Of a stretch of DNA of 64,000 bases, positions 36,625 to 45,891 are shown piece after piece. This DNA comes from Polaribacter sejongensis. GTDB lineage: Bacteria > Bacteroidota > Bacteroidia > Flavobacteriales > Flavobacteriaceae. The notes beneath the pieces are model-generated. The model did no database searches and had not been told where the DNA came from. It saw nothing but the letters and a program-made list of their open reading frames with translations. How positions within the stretch are numbered: position 1 is the stretch's first letter; every line of letters begins with the position of its first letter. A program made the position numbers and the translations under genes. The stretch lies in NCBI RefSeq assembly GCF_038024065.1, contig NZ_CP150667.1, forward strand, positions 3,107,501 through 3,171,500, given 5' to 3'.

Positions 36625-37801
36625 ACTTAGTTTCTAAAGTTTTAAATGGAAATTTTTGTTGAAATGGAGTTGGTTGAACTCTTTGCAAAAATAACTTTAA
36701 AATTTTGTTTTTAATAGTTTTCTGATGACGAAGATACATGGTTAAATCTTGAGGAACTGCGCCAACAGAACTTTTTATTTCGCTGGCAGTTCTTCCAAAA
36801 TTAATGGTTTTTAAATTTTTATCGATGGCAATTTCTATATAATCGTACAACATTCTTTGGTAAATAGCATGCTCTCTATTTAATTGATAATCGATGCCTA
36901 CAAAATGTGCGTCTAAAGATTCTTGGTTGATAATTCCAGATACAAATCCTACAATTTTATCATCCAAACAATAAGATTTTAAAATATAATTTTCTCCGAA
37001 CAGTTTTTTAAAATCTCTGTAAGTTTCTAGATTAAAAACACCTAAATTAAAATCTGCATTAGAGGCTACTTTTTCATACAGTGTAGTCATTTCTGGCAAT
37101 ATCTTATCAATGTTTTCTAAAGTGACATCTTTTATTATAATTGCAGCGCTCTGTTTAAAAGCTTTTTTAGCTTTTACCCTAAATTTGGTTTTCATAGCAG
37201 CTAAATAATCATCAAAATTTTGCCAATTTTCATGTAATTGAAGCTTCATATTTGGCTCTACAGAAAACGGATGATAACTAAATTTTTTTAAGGTATCTGT
37301 TATGTCTAACGATTCCTTTGTAAAATCTTTTACAAGGAGTGCATCAATTTGTTTTTTTAGTTTTTTATCAGAATTTACAAAGTGATTAATGCTTTCTGCT
37401 AATTCTTTTAGAATGGCTTTTTTATCTTGATTTTCCGCTATAAAAATACCATGTTCTCCACTCACAAAAGGATTTCCGCAGATAAGCAGTTGTAACGGTT
37501 TTTTATCAGGAAATACATGCAGTTTCTTTCCAATATCTTTTAAAACTTCGAAGTCGTTTTTTATAGAATTTAGTTCAAAATTAATTATTGTTAAACAAGC
37601 AAAAGCTGTTGGCTTATTTTTTTGATCAACCAAAACAATATATGAAAACGTTATTTCTGGGTGATTTTGTTCTAAATACTTTAAGAAATCTGGATGAAAA
37701 TAACTGTTTTTTCTACAATTTAAAGCATCCCATATTTGGGAAGGAATTTCATCAATAGAAGAGAAAAATTTGGCAGTATTTGTATGGGTGCAACAAATCA
37801 A
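36611..37801 (-). CDS. GNAT/FemAB-like N-acyltransferase
   Basis: A 396-aa protein with two tandem GNAT-like halves, related to FemAB or DUF482-type acyltransferases. Landmarks are the conserved ...AMKTKFRVKAKKAFKQSA... region (about residue 200) and the later VGIDYQL and INFGRTASEIKSSVGA segments. The substrate is unknown; peptidoglycan, lipid or amino-acid acylation are possible. It is the first gene of a leftward three-gene unit. A box GAACTTTG (plus-strand 37847-37854), one base off TAnnTTTG, lies upstream. Confidence 0.65.
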   Translation of the reverse strand: MICCTHTNTAKFFSSIDEIPSQIWDALNCRKNSYFHPDFLKYLEQNHPEITFSYIVLVDQKNKPTAFACLTIINFELNSIKNDFEVLKDIGKKLHVFPDKKPLQLLICGNPFVSGEHGIFIAENQDKKAILKELAESINHFVNSDKKLKKQIDALLVKDFTKESLDITDTLKKFSYHPFSVEPNMKLQLHENWQNFDDYLAAMKTKFRVKAKKAFKQSAAIIIKDVTLENIDKILPEMTTLYEKVASNADFNLGVFNLETYRDFKKLFGENYILKSYCLDDKIVGFVSGIINQESLDAHFVGIDYQLNREHAIYQRMLYDYIEIAIDKNLKTINFGRTASEIKSSVGAVPQDLTMYLRHQKTIKNKILKLFLQRVQPTPFQQKFPFKTLETKYEKH

Positions 37802-38165
37802 ATTAATTATATAGTTTTAGTTTTCTAAAAGGACTTTCTTTAGGTGCAAAGTTCCGTTTTCTTTAGTAATAATATTACTTTTTCTAAGGTAAATTTAGGT
37901 ATTAACAATTTAAACAACTGTTATCTGATTGTTTTCAGCATTAAAAAACAGCCTATTTTAAGATTTTTAATTCCTAAAACGATGGTACCTAAAAATGACA
38001 TTCTAATTTATGTTTTTTTACTGGTAAGTAATAAGTCGTAATACAAGGGTAACTGCTTACTAATTGGTTTATAATCTTTAACTTTTAACTCAACAATTAA
38101 AAATTATAACGTTTCTTTAACATTCTTACTTGTAAACTATTTAACGTGCTGAACGTCTTAAAAGT
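37802..38165. other. Divergent intergenic region between the N-acyltransferase gene and the RND operon
   Basis: AT-rich and gene-free. It holds the likely leftward box GAACTTTG (37847-37854, minus strand) and, at its right end, the rightward promoter of the RND operon. A 65-codon open frame at 37844-38041 has no recognisable features and is not called. Confidence 0.45.
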
Positions 38166-38173
38166 ATATTTGC
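38166..38173 (+). promoter_or_regulatory. Promoter -7 box of the RND efflux operon
   Basis: TATATTTG matches TAnnTTTG exactly, 49 bases before the start codon of the adaptor gene. Confidence 0.6.
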
Positions 38174-38222
38174 AAAAATCCAATACTTTATAAGTATAAA
38201 TTAAAAGTACAACTAACCAATT

Positions 38223-39335
38223 ATGAGAAAGATTATTCTAGCGATCCTAGGTGTTTTAACAATTGTAGGTGCTATCTTATTAGGCAATTACCTTATTGAT
38301 AAAAACCAAAAACCAAAACCAACATTTGAAAGACAAATAAAAACTGTTTTTGTAGAAAATGTAATTAATAAAAATATTCCTATTATTTTAACTGCAAGCG
38401 GAAGCTTAATTGCAAAAAATAAAATAGAAATCTACTCTGAAGTTTCTGGAGTTTTAAAAGTTTCTAATAAATTATTTAAGGCAGGTACAAAATATAACCG
38501 TGGTGAAACTTTATTAGGTATAAATAGCGATGAATTTTACGCGAGCTTACAGTCTCAGAAAAGTAACTTGTATAATTTAATTACAGCTATTTTACCAGAT
38601 TTACGTTTAGATTATCCGGTTGAATTTAAGAATTGGGAAAATTATTTACAAGGTTTTGATATGAATAAATCAACACCAAAATTACCTAAATTCTCATCAG
38701 ATAAAGAAAAGTACTTTATTTCTGGACGAGGAATTTTAACAGCATATTATAATGTTAAAAACCTAGAAGTACGTTTGTCTAAACATCAAATTAGAGCTCC
38801 TTTTTCGGGTGTTTTAACTGAAGCTTTAGTTAGCCCTGGAACTTTGGTTAGAGTTGGTCAGAAATTAGGTGAATTTATAGATCCTAAAATATATGAAATG
38901 GAAGTTTCTGTAAATTCAGAATATGCAGACTTATTAAAAGTTGGTAATTCTGTTGACTTATCTAATTTAGAAAAAACAAAAAAATACACAGGAAAAGTGG
39001 TTCGTGTTAACGGAAAAGTTGACCAAGTAACACAAACTATAAAAGCATATGTAGATGTAATACATGCCGATTTAAAAGAAGGTATGTTTTTAGAAGCAGA
39101 CTTAGTTGCAAAATCGGAAACTGATGCTATCGAAATTTCTAGAAAATTATTAGTAGATAACCAATCTGTTTATACAATTAAAAACGACAGTATTTTAACG
39201 TTAACAAATATTCAACCAGTTTATTTTGGTAGCGAAAAAGTGGTGATTAAAGGTTTAGATAATAATCAAAAAATATTAACACAAGTATTGCCAGGTGCTT
39301 TTGACGGTATGATTGTAAAAATTAATAAACAGTAA
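38223..39335 (+). CDS. RND efflux periplasmic adaptor (membrane fusion protein)
   Basis: A 370-aa adaptor with an N-terminal membrane anchor (residues 5-25), barrel-sandwich hybrid domain (GSLIAKNKIEIYSEVSG at about residue 59 and IRAPFSGVLTEALVSPGT at about 192) and a beta-barrel with WALKER-free AcrA/HlyD features. It bridges the inner-membrane pump to TolC. The pump gene begins four bases after its stop. The drug or metabolite exported is unknown. Confidence 0.9.
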   Translation: MRKIILAILGVLTIVGAILLGNYLIDKNQKPKPTFERQIKTVFVENVINKNIPIILTASGSLIAKNKIEIYSEVSGVLKVSNKLFKAGTKYNRGETLLGINSDEFYASLQSQKSNLYNLITAILPDLRLDYPVEFKNWENYLQGFDMNKSTPKLPKFSSDKEKYFISGRGILTAYYNVKNLEVRLSKHQIRAPFSGVLTEALVSPGTLVRVGQKLGEFIDPKIYEMEVSVNSEYADLLKVGNSVDLSNLEKTKKYTGKVVRVNGKVDQVTQTIKAYVDVIHADLKEGMFLEADLVAKSETDAIEISRKLLVDNQSVYTIKNDSILTLTNIQPVYFGSEKVVIKGLDNNQKILTQVLPGAFDGMIVKINKQ

Positions 39336-39339
39336 TTAG

Positions 39340-42300
39340 ATGAAAAAAATAATTACATATTTTATTAAATATCCTGTTGCGGTAAATGTCTTTATTATTG
39401 CATTTGTAGCTTTTGGTTTAGTGGGCGCTCTTACAATGAAATCGTCTTTTTTTCCGTTGACAGACTCAGAATTGATAAACATATCTTTAGCATATCCAGG
39501 TGCTTCTCCTGCAGAAATGGAAGAAGGTGTTGTTCTTAAAATTGAAGATAATTTAAAAGGAATTGTTGGTGTAGACCGTGTAACCTCTGTTTCTAGTGAG
39601 AACTCTGCAACGGTAAATATAGAGGTAGAAAAAGGGAAAGATATAGATGTTGTTTTAACAGATGTTAAAAATGCGGTAGATAGAGTTCCGTCTTTTCCTT
39701 CTGGTATGGAGCCTGCTGTAATTGCAAAAGTAGAAAATATTAGACCAACCATTAGTTTTACGATTAGTGGAGACGATATTTCATTAGGTTCTTTAAAACA
39801 GTATGCTAGAAATATAGAAAATGATATTAGAGGGATTGAAGGAATTTCTCAAGTGTCTCTTTCTGGATTTCCAGACGAAGAAATAGAAATTGCTGTAAAA
39901 GAAAACGATTTACGTGCGTATAATTTGTCTTTTACAGATGTAGCAACGGCTATTCAAAACTCTAATCTTTTAATAACTGGAGGTAATATTAAAACTGCTC
40001 AAGAAGATTATTTAATTAGAGCAAGTAATCGTTCTTATTATGGTGTAGAATTACAAAACCTTATCGTTAGAACGGAAACAAACGGACATATAATTCGCCT
40101 AAAAGATATTGCAGAGGTTAAAGATACTTGGTCTGAAACTCCAGATAGATTATACTACAATGGTAATTTGGCCATTGATATTTCTATAAGTAATACAAAC
40201 AATGAAGATTTACTTTCTTCTGCGGATAAAATTAAAGAATACATCCACAAATTTAATCAGCAAAACCAAAATATTCATTTAGATATTACAGATGATAGAA
40301 GTGTTACTTTACAGGGTAGAACCAAACTTTTAATAGAAAATGGAGTTGTAGGTATTTTACTTGTACTTTTCTTTTTAGCATTGTTTTTAAATCTGCGTTT
40401 GGCAATTTGGGTGGCCTTTGGTTTGCCTATTTCATTTTTTGGAATGTTTATTTTAGCAGCACAATTTGATGTTACTATAAATATCTTATCGCTGTTTGGT
40501 ATGATTATCGTTATTGGTATTTTGGTGGATGATGGAATTGTAATTGGAGAAAACATTTATCATCATTATTATGATTTAGGTAAATCTAAAATTCAAGCAG
40601 CCATAGATGGTACAATGGAAGTAATTCCGCCAATTGTTTCGGCAATACTAACGACTATTATTGCTTTTTCGACCTTATTTTTTGTAGATGGTAGAATTGG
40701 TAATTTCTTTAGTGAAGTTTCTACAGTTGTACTTTTAACATTAACAGTTTCTTTAATTGAAGCCTTAATTATTTTACCAGCACATATTGCACACTCTAAA
40801 GCTTTAGATAGAAAAAGGAAAGAAAATGGTGAAGTGAAAAAGAAGAATGTAATTGATGCTTTTTTTAATAAAATAAACAGATTTGCAGACGGATGGTTAA
40901 CAAAAGTAAATGAAAAACTATACGTACCTTTTTTAAAGTTTTCTTTAAAAAATAAAATATTTGCTTTTTCAATGCCTATTGCGTTGTTAATCTTTAGTAT
41001 AACATCTATTGGTGGAGGAATTGTAAGAACATCGTTTTTTCCTTCTATTGCAAGTGATAAAATACAAGTAACCTTAAAAATGCCACAAGGTACAAACGAG
41101 CAAATTACGGATTCTATAATTTCTAAAATTGAAGAAAAAGTTTGGTTGATAAATAAAGAATACACAGCAAAACAATCCGGAAACGAGCAGGTTGTACAAA
41201 ATATCATAAAAAGAGTTGGTCCAGGAAGTGCGAATGCTACTTTAAATATCAATTTATTGGCAGGAGAAAGTAGAGAGTTTTCATCACCAGAAATAACAAA
41301 TTCTATTAGAGAAAAAGTAGGAAAAGTGTACGGTGTAGAAAGTTTAATTTTTGGTTCTGGAGGTAATTTTGGAGGAAGTCCAGTTGCAGTTTCTTTATTG
41401 GGAAATAATATTGAAGAGTTAAAAGCTGCAAAAGCAGAATTAAAGCTAGAGTTAGAAAATAATCCTTTATTAAAAGATATTTCTGATAATGATCCGGCAG
41501 GAATTAAAGAGGTAAGCATTACTTTAAAAGACAATGCCTATTTATTGGGCTTGAATTTACAATCTGTAATGGCGCAAATTCGTAATGGTTTCTTCGGATT
41601 TCAAGCACAACGTTTTCAAAGAGGACAAGACGAAATTAAAGTCTGGGTACGATATAATAGAGAAGATAGATCTTCTATTAAAAACTTAGATGATATGCAA
41701 ATTGTAGCTCCAAACGGATCAAGAATTTCGTTTTCAGAAATTGGAACGTATCAAATTAAAAGAGGAGATATTGCTATAAATCACTTAAACGGAAAAAGAG
41801 AAATTCAAGTTTCTGCAGATTTAAAAGATCCAAAAGAAAGTGCAACTGAAATTTTAGATGATATTAAAACACGAGTAATGCCGTTAATAATTTCTAAATA
41901 TCATTCTGTATCTCCACTTTACGAAGGTCAGAATAGAGAGGCCCAAAAAACCATAGATTCTTTAGAATGGTTAAAGTGGATTATTTTAGGCTTAATTTAT
42001 ATTGTAATAGCGTTTACATTTCGTTCTTATAGTCAGCCGTTGTTATTACTTATAATGATTCCTTTTAGTATGATTGGGGTCGTTTTAGGGCATTATATTC
42101 ACGATTTTCCAATCAACATTTTATCTTGGCTAGGTATTATTGCACTGGTAGGTATTATGGTAAATGATGGGTTGGTTTTAATAGGTAAATTTAACGCTTA
42201 TTTAAAAGAAGGAATGTTATTTGATGACGCTTTAGTCTTGGCTGGTCAATCTCGTTTTAGAGCAATTTTCTTAACTTCTTTAACTACAGTAGCTGGTTTA

Positions 42301-42540
42301 GCCCCTTTAATGTTAGAAAAAAGTAGACAAGCACAATTTTTAATTCCGATGGCAATTTCTATTTCTTACGGAATTGCAATTGCTACTATTTTAACCTTGG
42401 TAATGTTACCATTATTATTGTCTGTTTCTAATTCTATAAAAGTTGGACTTAAATGGTTGAAAACAGGAGATAAAGTAAATAAAGAGGAAGTAGAAAGAGC
42501 AATTATAGAATCTAAATTCGACGAACATGAAGATCATTAG
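39340..42540 (+). CDS. RND family efflux permease (AcrB/MexB superfamily)
   Basis: Inner-membrane proton-driven pump of 1066 aa with two repeats of one plus five helices and two large periplasmic loops. The proton-relay aspartates are seen in helix 4 as VDDGIVIGENI (about residue 396). The pump is of the AcrB/MdtBC-like hydrophobe-amphiphile type; the substrate cannot be stated. A long antisense frame (40593-41534, minus) is a codon-bias shadow of this gene. It overlaps the tolC-like gene by 14 bases. Confidence 0.93.
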   Translation: MKKIITYFIKYPVAVNVFIIAFVAFGLVGALTMKSSFFPLTDSELINISLAYPGASPAEMEEGVVLKIEDNLKGIVGVDRVTSVSSENSATVNIEVEKGKDIDVVLTDVKNAVDRVPSFPSGMEPAVIAKVENIRPTISFTISGDDISLGSLKQYARNIENDIRGIEGISQVSLSGFPDEEIEIAVKENDLRAYNLSFTDVATAIQNSNLLITGGNIKTAQEDYLIRASNRSYYGVELQNLIVRTETNGHIIRLKDIAEVKDTWSETPDRLYYNGNLAIDISISNTNNEDLLSSADKIKEYIHKFNQQNQNIHLDITDDRSVTLQGRTKLLIENGVVGILLVLFFLALFLNLRLAIWVAFGLPISFFGMFILAAQFDVTINILSLFGMIIVIGILVDDGIVIGENIYHHYYDLGKSKIQAAIDGTMEVIPPIVSAILTTIIAFSTLFFVDGRIGNFFSEVSTVVLLTLTVSLIEALIILPAHIAHSKALDRKRKENGEVKKKNVIDAFFNKINRFADGWLTKVNEKLYVPFLKFSLKNKIFAFSMPIALLIFSITSIGGGIVRTSFFPSIASDKIQVTLKMPQGTNEQITDSIISKIEEKVWLINKEYTAKQSGNEQVVQNIIKRVGPGSANATLNINLLAGESREFSSPEITNSIREKVGKVYGVESLIFGSGGNFGGSPVAVSLLGNNIEELKAAKAELKLELENNPLLKDISDNDPAGIKEVSITLKDNAYLLGLNLQSVMAQIRNGFFGFQAQRFQRGQDEIKVWVRYNREDRSSIKNLDDMQIVAPNGSRISFSEIGTYQIKRGDIAINHLNGKREIQVSADLKDPKESATEILDDIKTRVMPLIISKYHSVSPLYEGQNREAQKTIDSLEWLKWIILGLIYIVIAFTFRSYSQPLLLLIMIPFSMIGVVLGHYIHDFPINILSWLGIIALVGIMVNDGLVLIGKFNAYLKEGMLFDDALVLAGQSRFRAIFLTSLTTVAGLAPLMLEKSRQAQFLIPMAISISYGIAIATILTLVMLPLLLSVSNSIKVGLKWLKTGDKVNKEEVERAIIESKFDEHEDH

Positions 42541-43855
42541 AAAAACCATATTATTAGTAGGGTTTTTATCGACTTTACAAGGAATTTCACAAGAAATTTT
42601 AACGAAGAAAGAGGCACTAGAAATTACCTTAGAAAATAATTTCGGAATTAAAATAGCAAACAATAACTTAGAAGTTGCAAACAACAATAAAAGTATTTAC
42701 AATACTGGTTTTTTGCCAACCGCAACCGTTACTTCGGGTGCAAATTATAGTAATAATAATCAAACCAACACACCACAAACGGGAGCGGCAACATCTACTA
42801 CAGGTGCTGTAACTAAGTCTTATAACGCAAGTATTGGTTTAAATTATACTCTTTTTGATGGATTGGGAAGAAAATACAATTATCAGCAATTAAAAGAAAC
42901 CTATAATTTAACCGAATTACAAGCTAGAGAAACGATAGAAAATACGTATTTACAATTGTTTACGGCGTATTTTCAAATTGCAAGGTTATCAGAAAATAAA
43001 ACAAATTTAGACGAAGCATTGTCTATTTCTAAACAACGTTTACTGCGTGCAAAATATCAATACGAATACGGGCAATCTACCAAGTTAGAGTTGTTAAATG
43101 CAGAGGTAGATGTAAATAATGATAGCATAACATTAATAAGTGCTAAACAGCAGTTAAGCAATGCAAAACGTGGTTTAAACATTATTTTAGGAATTGAAAA
43201 AGTAGTAACTTATAATGTTGAAACGGAGGTTGTTTTTAATAAAATGATGAATTTAGAGGAACTTCAGCAAAAAACAATTGCTAATAATTCTACCCTTAAA
43301 CAAAATGAAAAAAACATTGCAATTAGTGAGTTTAATATTAAAGTAAATAAGGCTAATTATTTACCTTCTTTAGCTTTAAATACATCTTATGGTTGGAACC
43401 AGAATGATAATGAAAACCTTGCCAATGCCTTTCAGCCAAAATCTACATCATCTAACGGGTTAAATGCTGGTTTAAGTTTGTCTTGGAATTTGTTTGATGG
43501 TGGAAGCACAAAAACGAAGGTTGCCAATGCAAAAATTGATTTAGAAAATCAGCAAATACTATTAGAGCAACAAAAAGTGACCATCAATAATAATTTAAAA
43601 AATACTTGGGAGAATTATCAGAACCAATTATTTATTATAAAAGCACAAGAAAAAAATGTGTCAACAACACAGAATAATTTCGATAGAAGTACAGAGCGTT
43701 ATAAATTGGGACAAATAACATCTATAGAATTTAGGCAAGCACAAATTAATTTACTAAACTCTAAAACATCTTTTAACAATGCTAAATTTGATGCAAAACT
43801 GATAGAATTACAACTTTTACAATTAAGTGGAGATATTTTAAATGTCAATTTTTAA
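42527..43855 (+). CDS. TolC family outer-membrane efflux protein
   Basis: Outer-membrane channel of 442 aa: signal peptide (residues 1-21), then two OEP repeats of coiled-coil helices and beta strands, with long Asn/Gln-rich helical segments typical of TolC in Bacteroidota. It starts 14 bases before the permease stop codon, so translation is coupled and the three proteins form one tripartite pump. Confidence 0.9.
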   Translation: MKIIRKTILLVGFLSTLQGISQEILTKKEALEITLENNFGIKIANNNLEVANNNKSIYNTGFLPTATVTSGANYSNNNQTNTPQTGAATSTTGAVTKSYNASIGLNYTLFDGLGRKYNYQQLKETYNLTELQARETIENTYLQLFTAYFQIARLSENKTNLDEALSISKQRLLRAKYQYEYGQSTKLELLNAEVDVNNDSITLISAKQQLSNAKRGLNIILGIEKVVTYNVETEVVFNKMMNLEELQQKTIANNSTLKQNEKNIAISEFNIKVNKANYLPSLALNTSYGWNQNDNENLANAFQPKSTSSNGLNAGLSLSWNLFDGGSTKTKVANAKIDLENQQILLEQQKVTINNNLKNTWENYQNQLFIIKAQEKNVSTTQNNFDRSTERYKLGQITSIEFRQAQINLLNSKTSFNNAKFDAKLIELQLLQLSGDILNVNF

Positions 43856-43894
43856 AAACTGATTTTGGTCATATTTTAAAATAATCTTATGTTT

Positions 43895-43902
43895 TATTTT
43901 TG
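43895..43902 (+). promoter_or_regulatory. Promoter -7 box of the 45-residue membrane peptide gene
   Basis: TATTTTTG, an exact TAnnTTTG match, lies 13 bases before the first ATG at 43916 and 19 before a second at 43922. Its presence directly upstream argues that the small frame is expressed. Confidence 0.5.
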
Positions 43903-43915
43903 AATTCAAAATTAT

Positions 43916-44053
43916 ATGAATATGAGCTTTTTAAATATACCACAAGTCTCTTGGGTAAACGGTACCATTATGATAGGCATTTTTGCATTGGTTGTTGTTG
44001 GCCTAGTTGTAGCCGTTTACTTATTAATGAGCACAGATAAAAAAGCAAAATAA
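43916..44053 (+). CDS. 45-residue single-helix membrane peptide
   Basis: An open frame of 45 codons encoding MNMSFLNIPQVSWVNGTIMI..., one hydrophobic helix (about residues 18-38, rich in Val/Leu/Gly) and a basic end, STDKKAK. With a start at 43922 it would be 43 residues. It has its own -7 box and a terminator 24 bases after the stop, the pattern of an independently transcribed small gene. I do not recognise the family. It sits between the efflux operon and the Crp/Fnr regulator. Confidence 0.65.
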   Translation: MNMSFLNIPQVSWVNGTIMIGIFALVVVGLVVAVYLLMSTDKKAK

Positions 44054-44077
44054 TTTTATTTTCCCCCTAATATTAAT

Positions 44078-44108
44078 AAAAGCCTGAGTTTATCTTGGGC
44101 TTTTGTTA
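44078..44108 (+). terminator. Terminator after the 45-residue peptide gene
   Basis: AAAAGCCTGAG (44078-44088) pairs with CTTGGGCTTTT (44094-44104) with two G-T pairs and a five-base loop. The stem's own T-run is followed by GTTATT. Confidence 0.75.
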
Positions 44109-44124
44109 TTGCAATAAACTAGAA

Positions 44125-44180
44125 TATACTTTATTTTTACACTAGGTTTCACTATTTTTATAGGTAAAAAATAAAGTATA
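44125..44180 (+). promoter_or_regulatory. Long inverted repeat ending at the Crp/Fnr start codon
   Basis: TATACTTTATTTTTAC (44125-44140) is the reverse complement of GTAAAAAATAAAGTATA (44164-44180) but for one extra A, with 23 bases between. The right arm abuts the ATG at 44181. It could be an operator for autoregulation or a leader hairpin that hides the start codon. Confidence 0.5.
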
Positions 44181-44813
44181 ATGACAAGTAAGTTAGAAAT
44201 TAATTTTGGTTACCTTTTTGAGGAAGATTTAATTTTAGAAATAGAAAAATTGGGTGTTTCTAAAACTTTTAAAGAAGATACAACCATTATAGAAGTTGGA
44301 GATTATATTAAATCGATGCCTTTATTAATTTCTGGAGCTATTAAAATTCTTAGAGAAGATGAAAAAGGAGATGAAATTGTTTTATACTATTTAGAAAAAG
44401 GAGATACTTGTGCCATGACACTTTCTTGCTGTATGGGACAAACAAAAAGTAAGATTAGAGCGGTTGCAGAAACAAATGTTGAATTAATTATGTTGCCAAA
44501 AGAAAAAATGGCAGAGTGGTTAGGAAAATATAAATCTTGGCAATCTTATATTTTACAAACGTATCATAATAGAATGGATGAGCTTTTAGAAGCCTTAGAT
44601 ACCATCGCTTTTCTAAAAATGGACGAACGCCTTTTTAAATATCTTAAAGATAAGGCAATGGTTACCCACAATGATGTTTTAAATGTTACCCACAAACAAA
44701 TTTCTGAAGATTTACATACGTCTAGAGTTGTCATTTCTAGATTGCTTAAAAAGTTAGAAAACGAAAGTAAAATTCAATTATTTAGAAATAGTATTAAGGT
44801 TTTAGAACTGTAA
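44181..44813 (+). CDS. Crp/Fnr family transcriptional regulator
   Basis: A 210-aa regulator with an N-terminal cyclic-nucleotide-type beta barrel (residues 20-130), a long dimerisation helix and a C-terminal winged helix-turn-helix (about 168-197, KQISEDLHTSRVVISRLL). Three Cys cluster in DTCAMTLSCCMG near residue 75-85, but the four-Cys pattern of an Fnr iron-sulfur cluster is absent, so the signal is not obvious. Three candidate binding sites with the same geometry lie at 44810-44823, 50471-50484 and 50567-50580, in front of redox genes. The first overlaps this gene's stop codon. Confidence 0.9.
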   Translation: MTSKLEINFGYLFEEDLILEIEKLGVSKTFKEDTTIIEVGDYIKSMPLLISGAIKILREDEKGDEIVLYYLEKGDTCAMTLSCCMGQTKSKIRAVAETNVELIMLPKEKMAEWLGKYKSWQSYILQTYHNRMDELLEALDTIAFLKMDERLFKYLKDKAMVTHNDVLNVTHKQISEDLHTSRVVISRLLKKLENESKIQLFRNSIKVLEL

Positions 44814-44823
44814 CATTAGTTAC
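44810..44823 (+). promoter_or_regulatory. Candidate Crp/Fnr-type operator, site 1
   Basis: Perfect inverted repeat GTAAC-ATTA-GTTAC overlapping the regulator's stop codon. Its centre (44816.5) is 29.5 bases before the first base of the -7 box at 44846, which puts it near -42 from the expected transcription start, the class II activator position. Confidence 0.65.
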
Positions 44824-44845
44824 TGTGTAATTTAAAGTGGTGTCT

Positions 44846-44853
44846 TATTTTTG
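44846..44853 (+). promoter_or_regulatory. Promoter -7 box of the di-haem lipoprotein gene
   Basis: TATTTTTG matches TAnnTTTG exactly; the start codon follows 12 bases later, so the leader is almost absent. Confidence 0.65.
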
Positions 44854-44864
44854 TAATAAAAAAG

Positions 44865-45872
44865 ATGAAATCTCTTACATTAATCGTCGTAATTGTCTTA
44901 GTTTTTGGTTGCAAAGATTCTAAAAAACCCACATATTCTAAAGGAAACGATGTCTTAGAAACTCAAGAACATGCCGGTAAAAAGTTATTAGAAACAAACT
45001 GTTACGTTTGCCACAACCCAACAACGATAGAAGATAATAGAATTGCACCACCAATGATTGCTATAAAAAAGCGTTATTTAATGGGGAATAACTCTAAAGA
45101 AGCATTTATAAAGTCGATACAAGATTTTATTAAAAACCCAACAGCAGAAAATGCTAAAATGTATGGGGCTGTAAAACGTTTTGGAGTAATGCCAAAACAA
45201 GCTTTTCCTGAAGAAACTATCAAAGAAATTTCAGATTATATGTTTGAGTTTGAAATTGAAAAACCAGAATGGTTTGAGGAACATTATAATCAACAACATG
45301 GTAATGGAAACGGAGGCGGTAAAGGAATGGGAAATAGCACTGGAAACGGAAAACAAAGACAGCAGCAAGGAAATAATTTTAAAAACTTATCTTATAGCGA
45401 AAGAGGTTTAAAATATGCGCTATCCACCAAGGCTGTTTTAGGCAAAAACTTAATGAGTAAAATTCAAAAAGAAGGAACTCTAGCATCATTAAATTTTTGT
45501 AATGTGCAAGCTTTTCCTTTAACAGATAGTATGTCTGTTGTACATAAAGCAACCATAAAAAGAGTCTCTGATAAACCAAGAAATATTAAAAATGTTGCAA
45601 ACACTTTAGAAAAAGGTTATATTAATATTTTTAAAGAAGAGGCTAAAAAAAATAAAGAGTCAGAACCAATTGTAGTAGTATCTTCCGAGGAGGTAAAAGT
45701 ATATTATCCTATCAAAACAAATAGTATGTGTTTGCAATGCCATGGAAAACCAACCTCAGATATTAAAAGCACTACATTGGCACAAATAGACAAGTTATAT
45801 CCAAAGGATTTAGCATTTGGATATAGTGAAAATCAAGTAAGAGGAATTTGGAGTATTACCTTTAATAAATAA
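44865..45872 (+). CDS. Di-haem lipoprotein: cytochrome c plus Tll0287-like (DUF3365) haem domain
   Basis: A 335-aa lipoprotein (lipobox VFGC, Cys16). The N-terminal class I cytochrome c domain has CYVCH at residues 46-50. A Gly/Asn-rich linker (about 145-168) follows, then a DUF3365/Tll0287-like domain with a second haem motif, CLQCH, near residue 289. Tll0287-type domains are thought to sense redox state or carry haem in signalling proteins, but no kinase is attached here. It directly follows the Crp/Fnr gene and precedes thioredoxin by 19 bases, with a candidate Crp/Fnr site in front. Confidence 0.8.
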   Translation: MKSLTLIVVIVLVFGCKDSKKPTYSKGNDVLETQEHAGKKLLETNCYVCHNPTTIEDNRIAPPMIAIKKRYLMGNNSKEAFIKSIQDFIKNPTAENAKMYGAVKRFGVMPKQAFPEETIKEISDYMFEFEIEKPEWFEEHYNQQHGNGNGGGKGMGNSTGNGKQRQQQGNNFKNLSYSERGLKYALSTKAVLGKNLMSKIQKEGTLASLNFCNVQAFPLTDSMSVVHKATIKRVSDKPRNIKNVANTLEKGYINIFKEEAKKNKESEPIVVVSSEEVKVYYPIKTNSMCLQCHGKPTSDIKSTTLAQIDKLYPKDLAFGYSENQVRGIWSITFNK

Positions 45873-45891
45873 TCATATAAAGTTCTTAGGC

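Noticed and set aside
37844..38041. Open frame of 65 codons on the plus strand between two divergent genes
   Set aside because: No motif or signal, overlaps the probable leftward promoter, and has no promoter of its own.
38132..38145. GTAAA-CTAT-TTAAC near the RND operon promoter as another Crp/Fnr-type site
   Set aside because: Both half-sites deviate and the centre is 27.5, not 29.5, bases from the -7 box.
40593..41534. Open frame of 313 codons on the minus strand inside the RND permease gene
   Set aside because: Antisense shadow from AT-rich codon bias; no motif, and the plus-strand permease is unambiguous.
44106..44117. Palindrome TTATTGCAATAA after the small peptide gene
   Set aside because: It follows the terminator stem directly, has low complexity and no clear relation to a promoter box.
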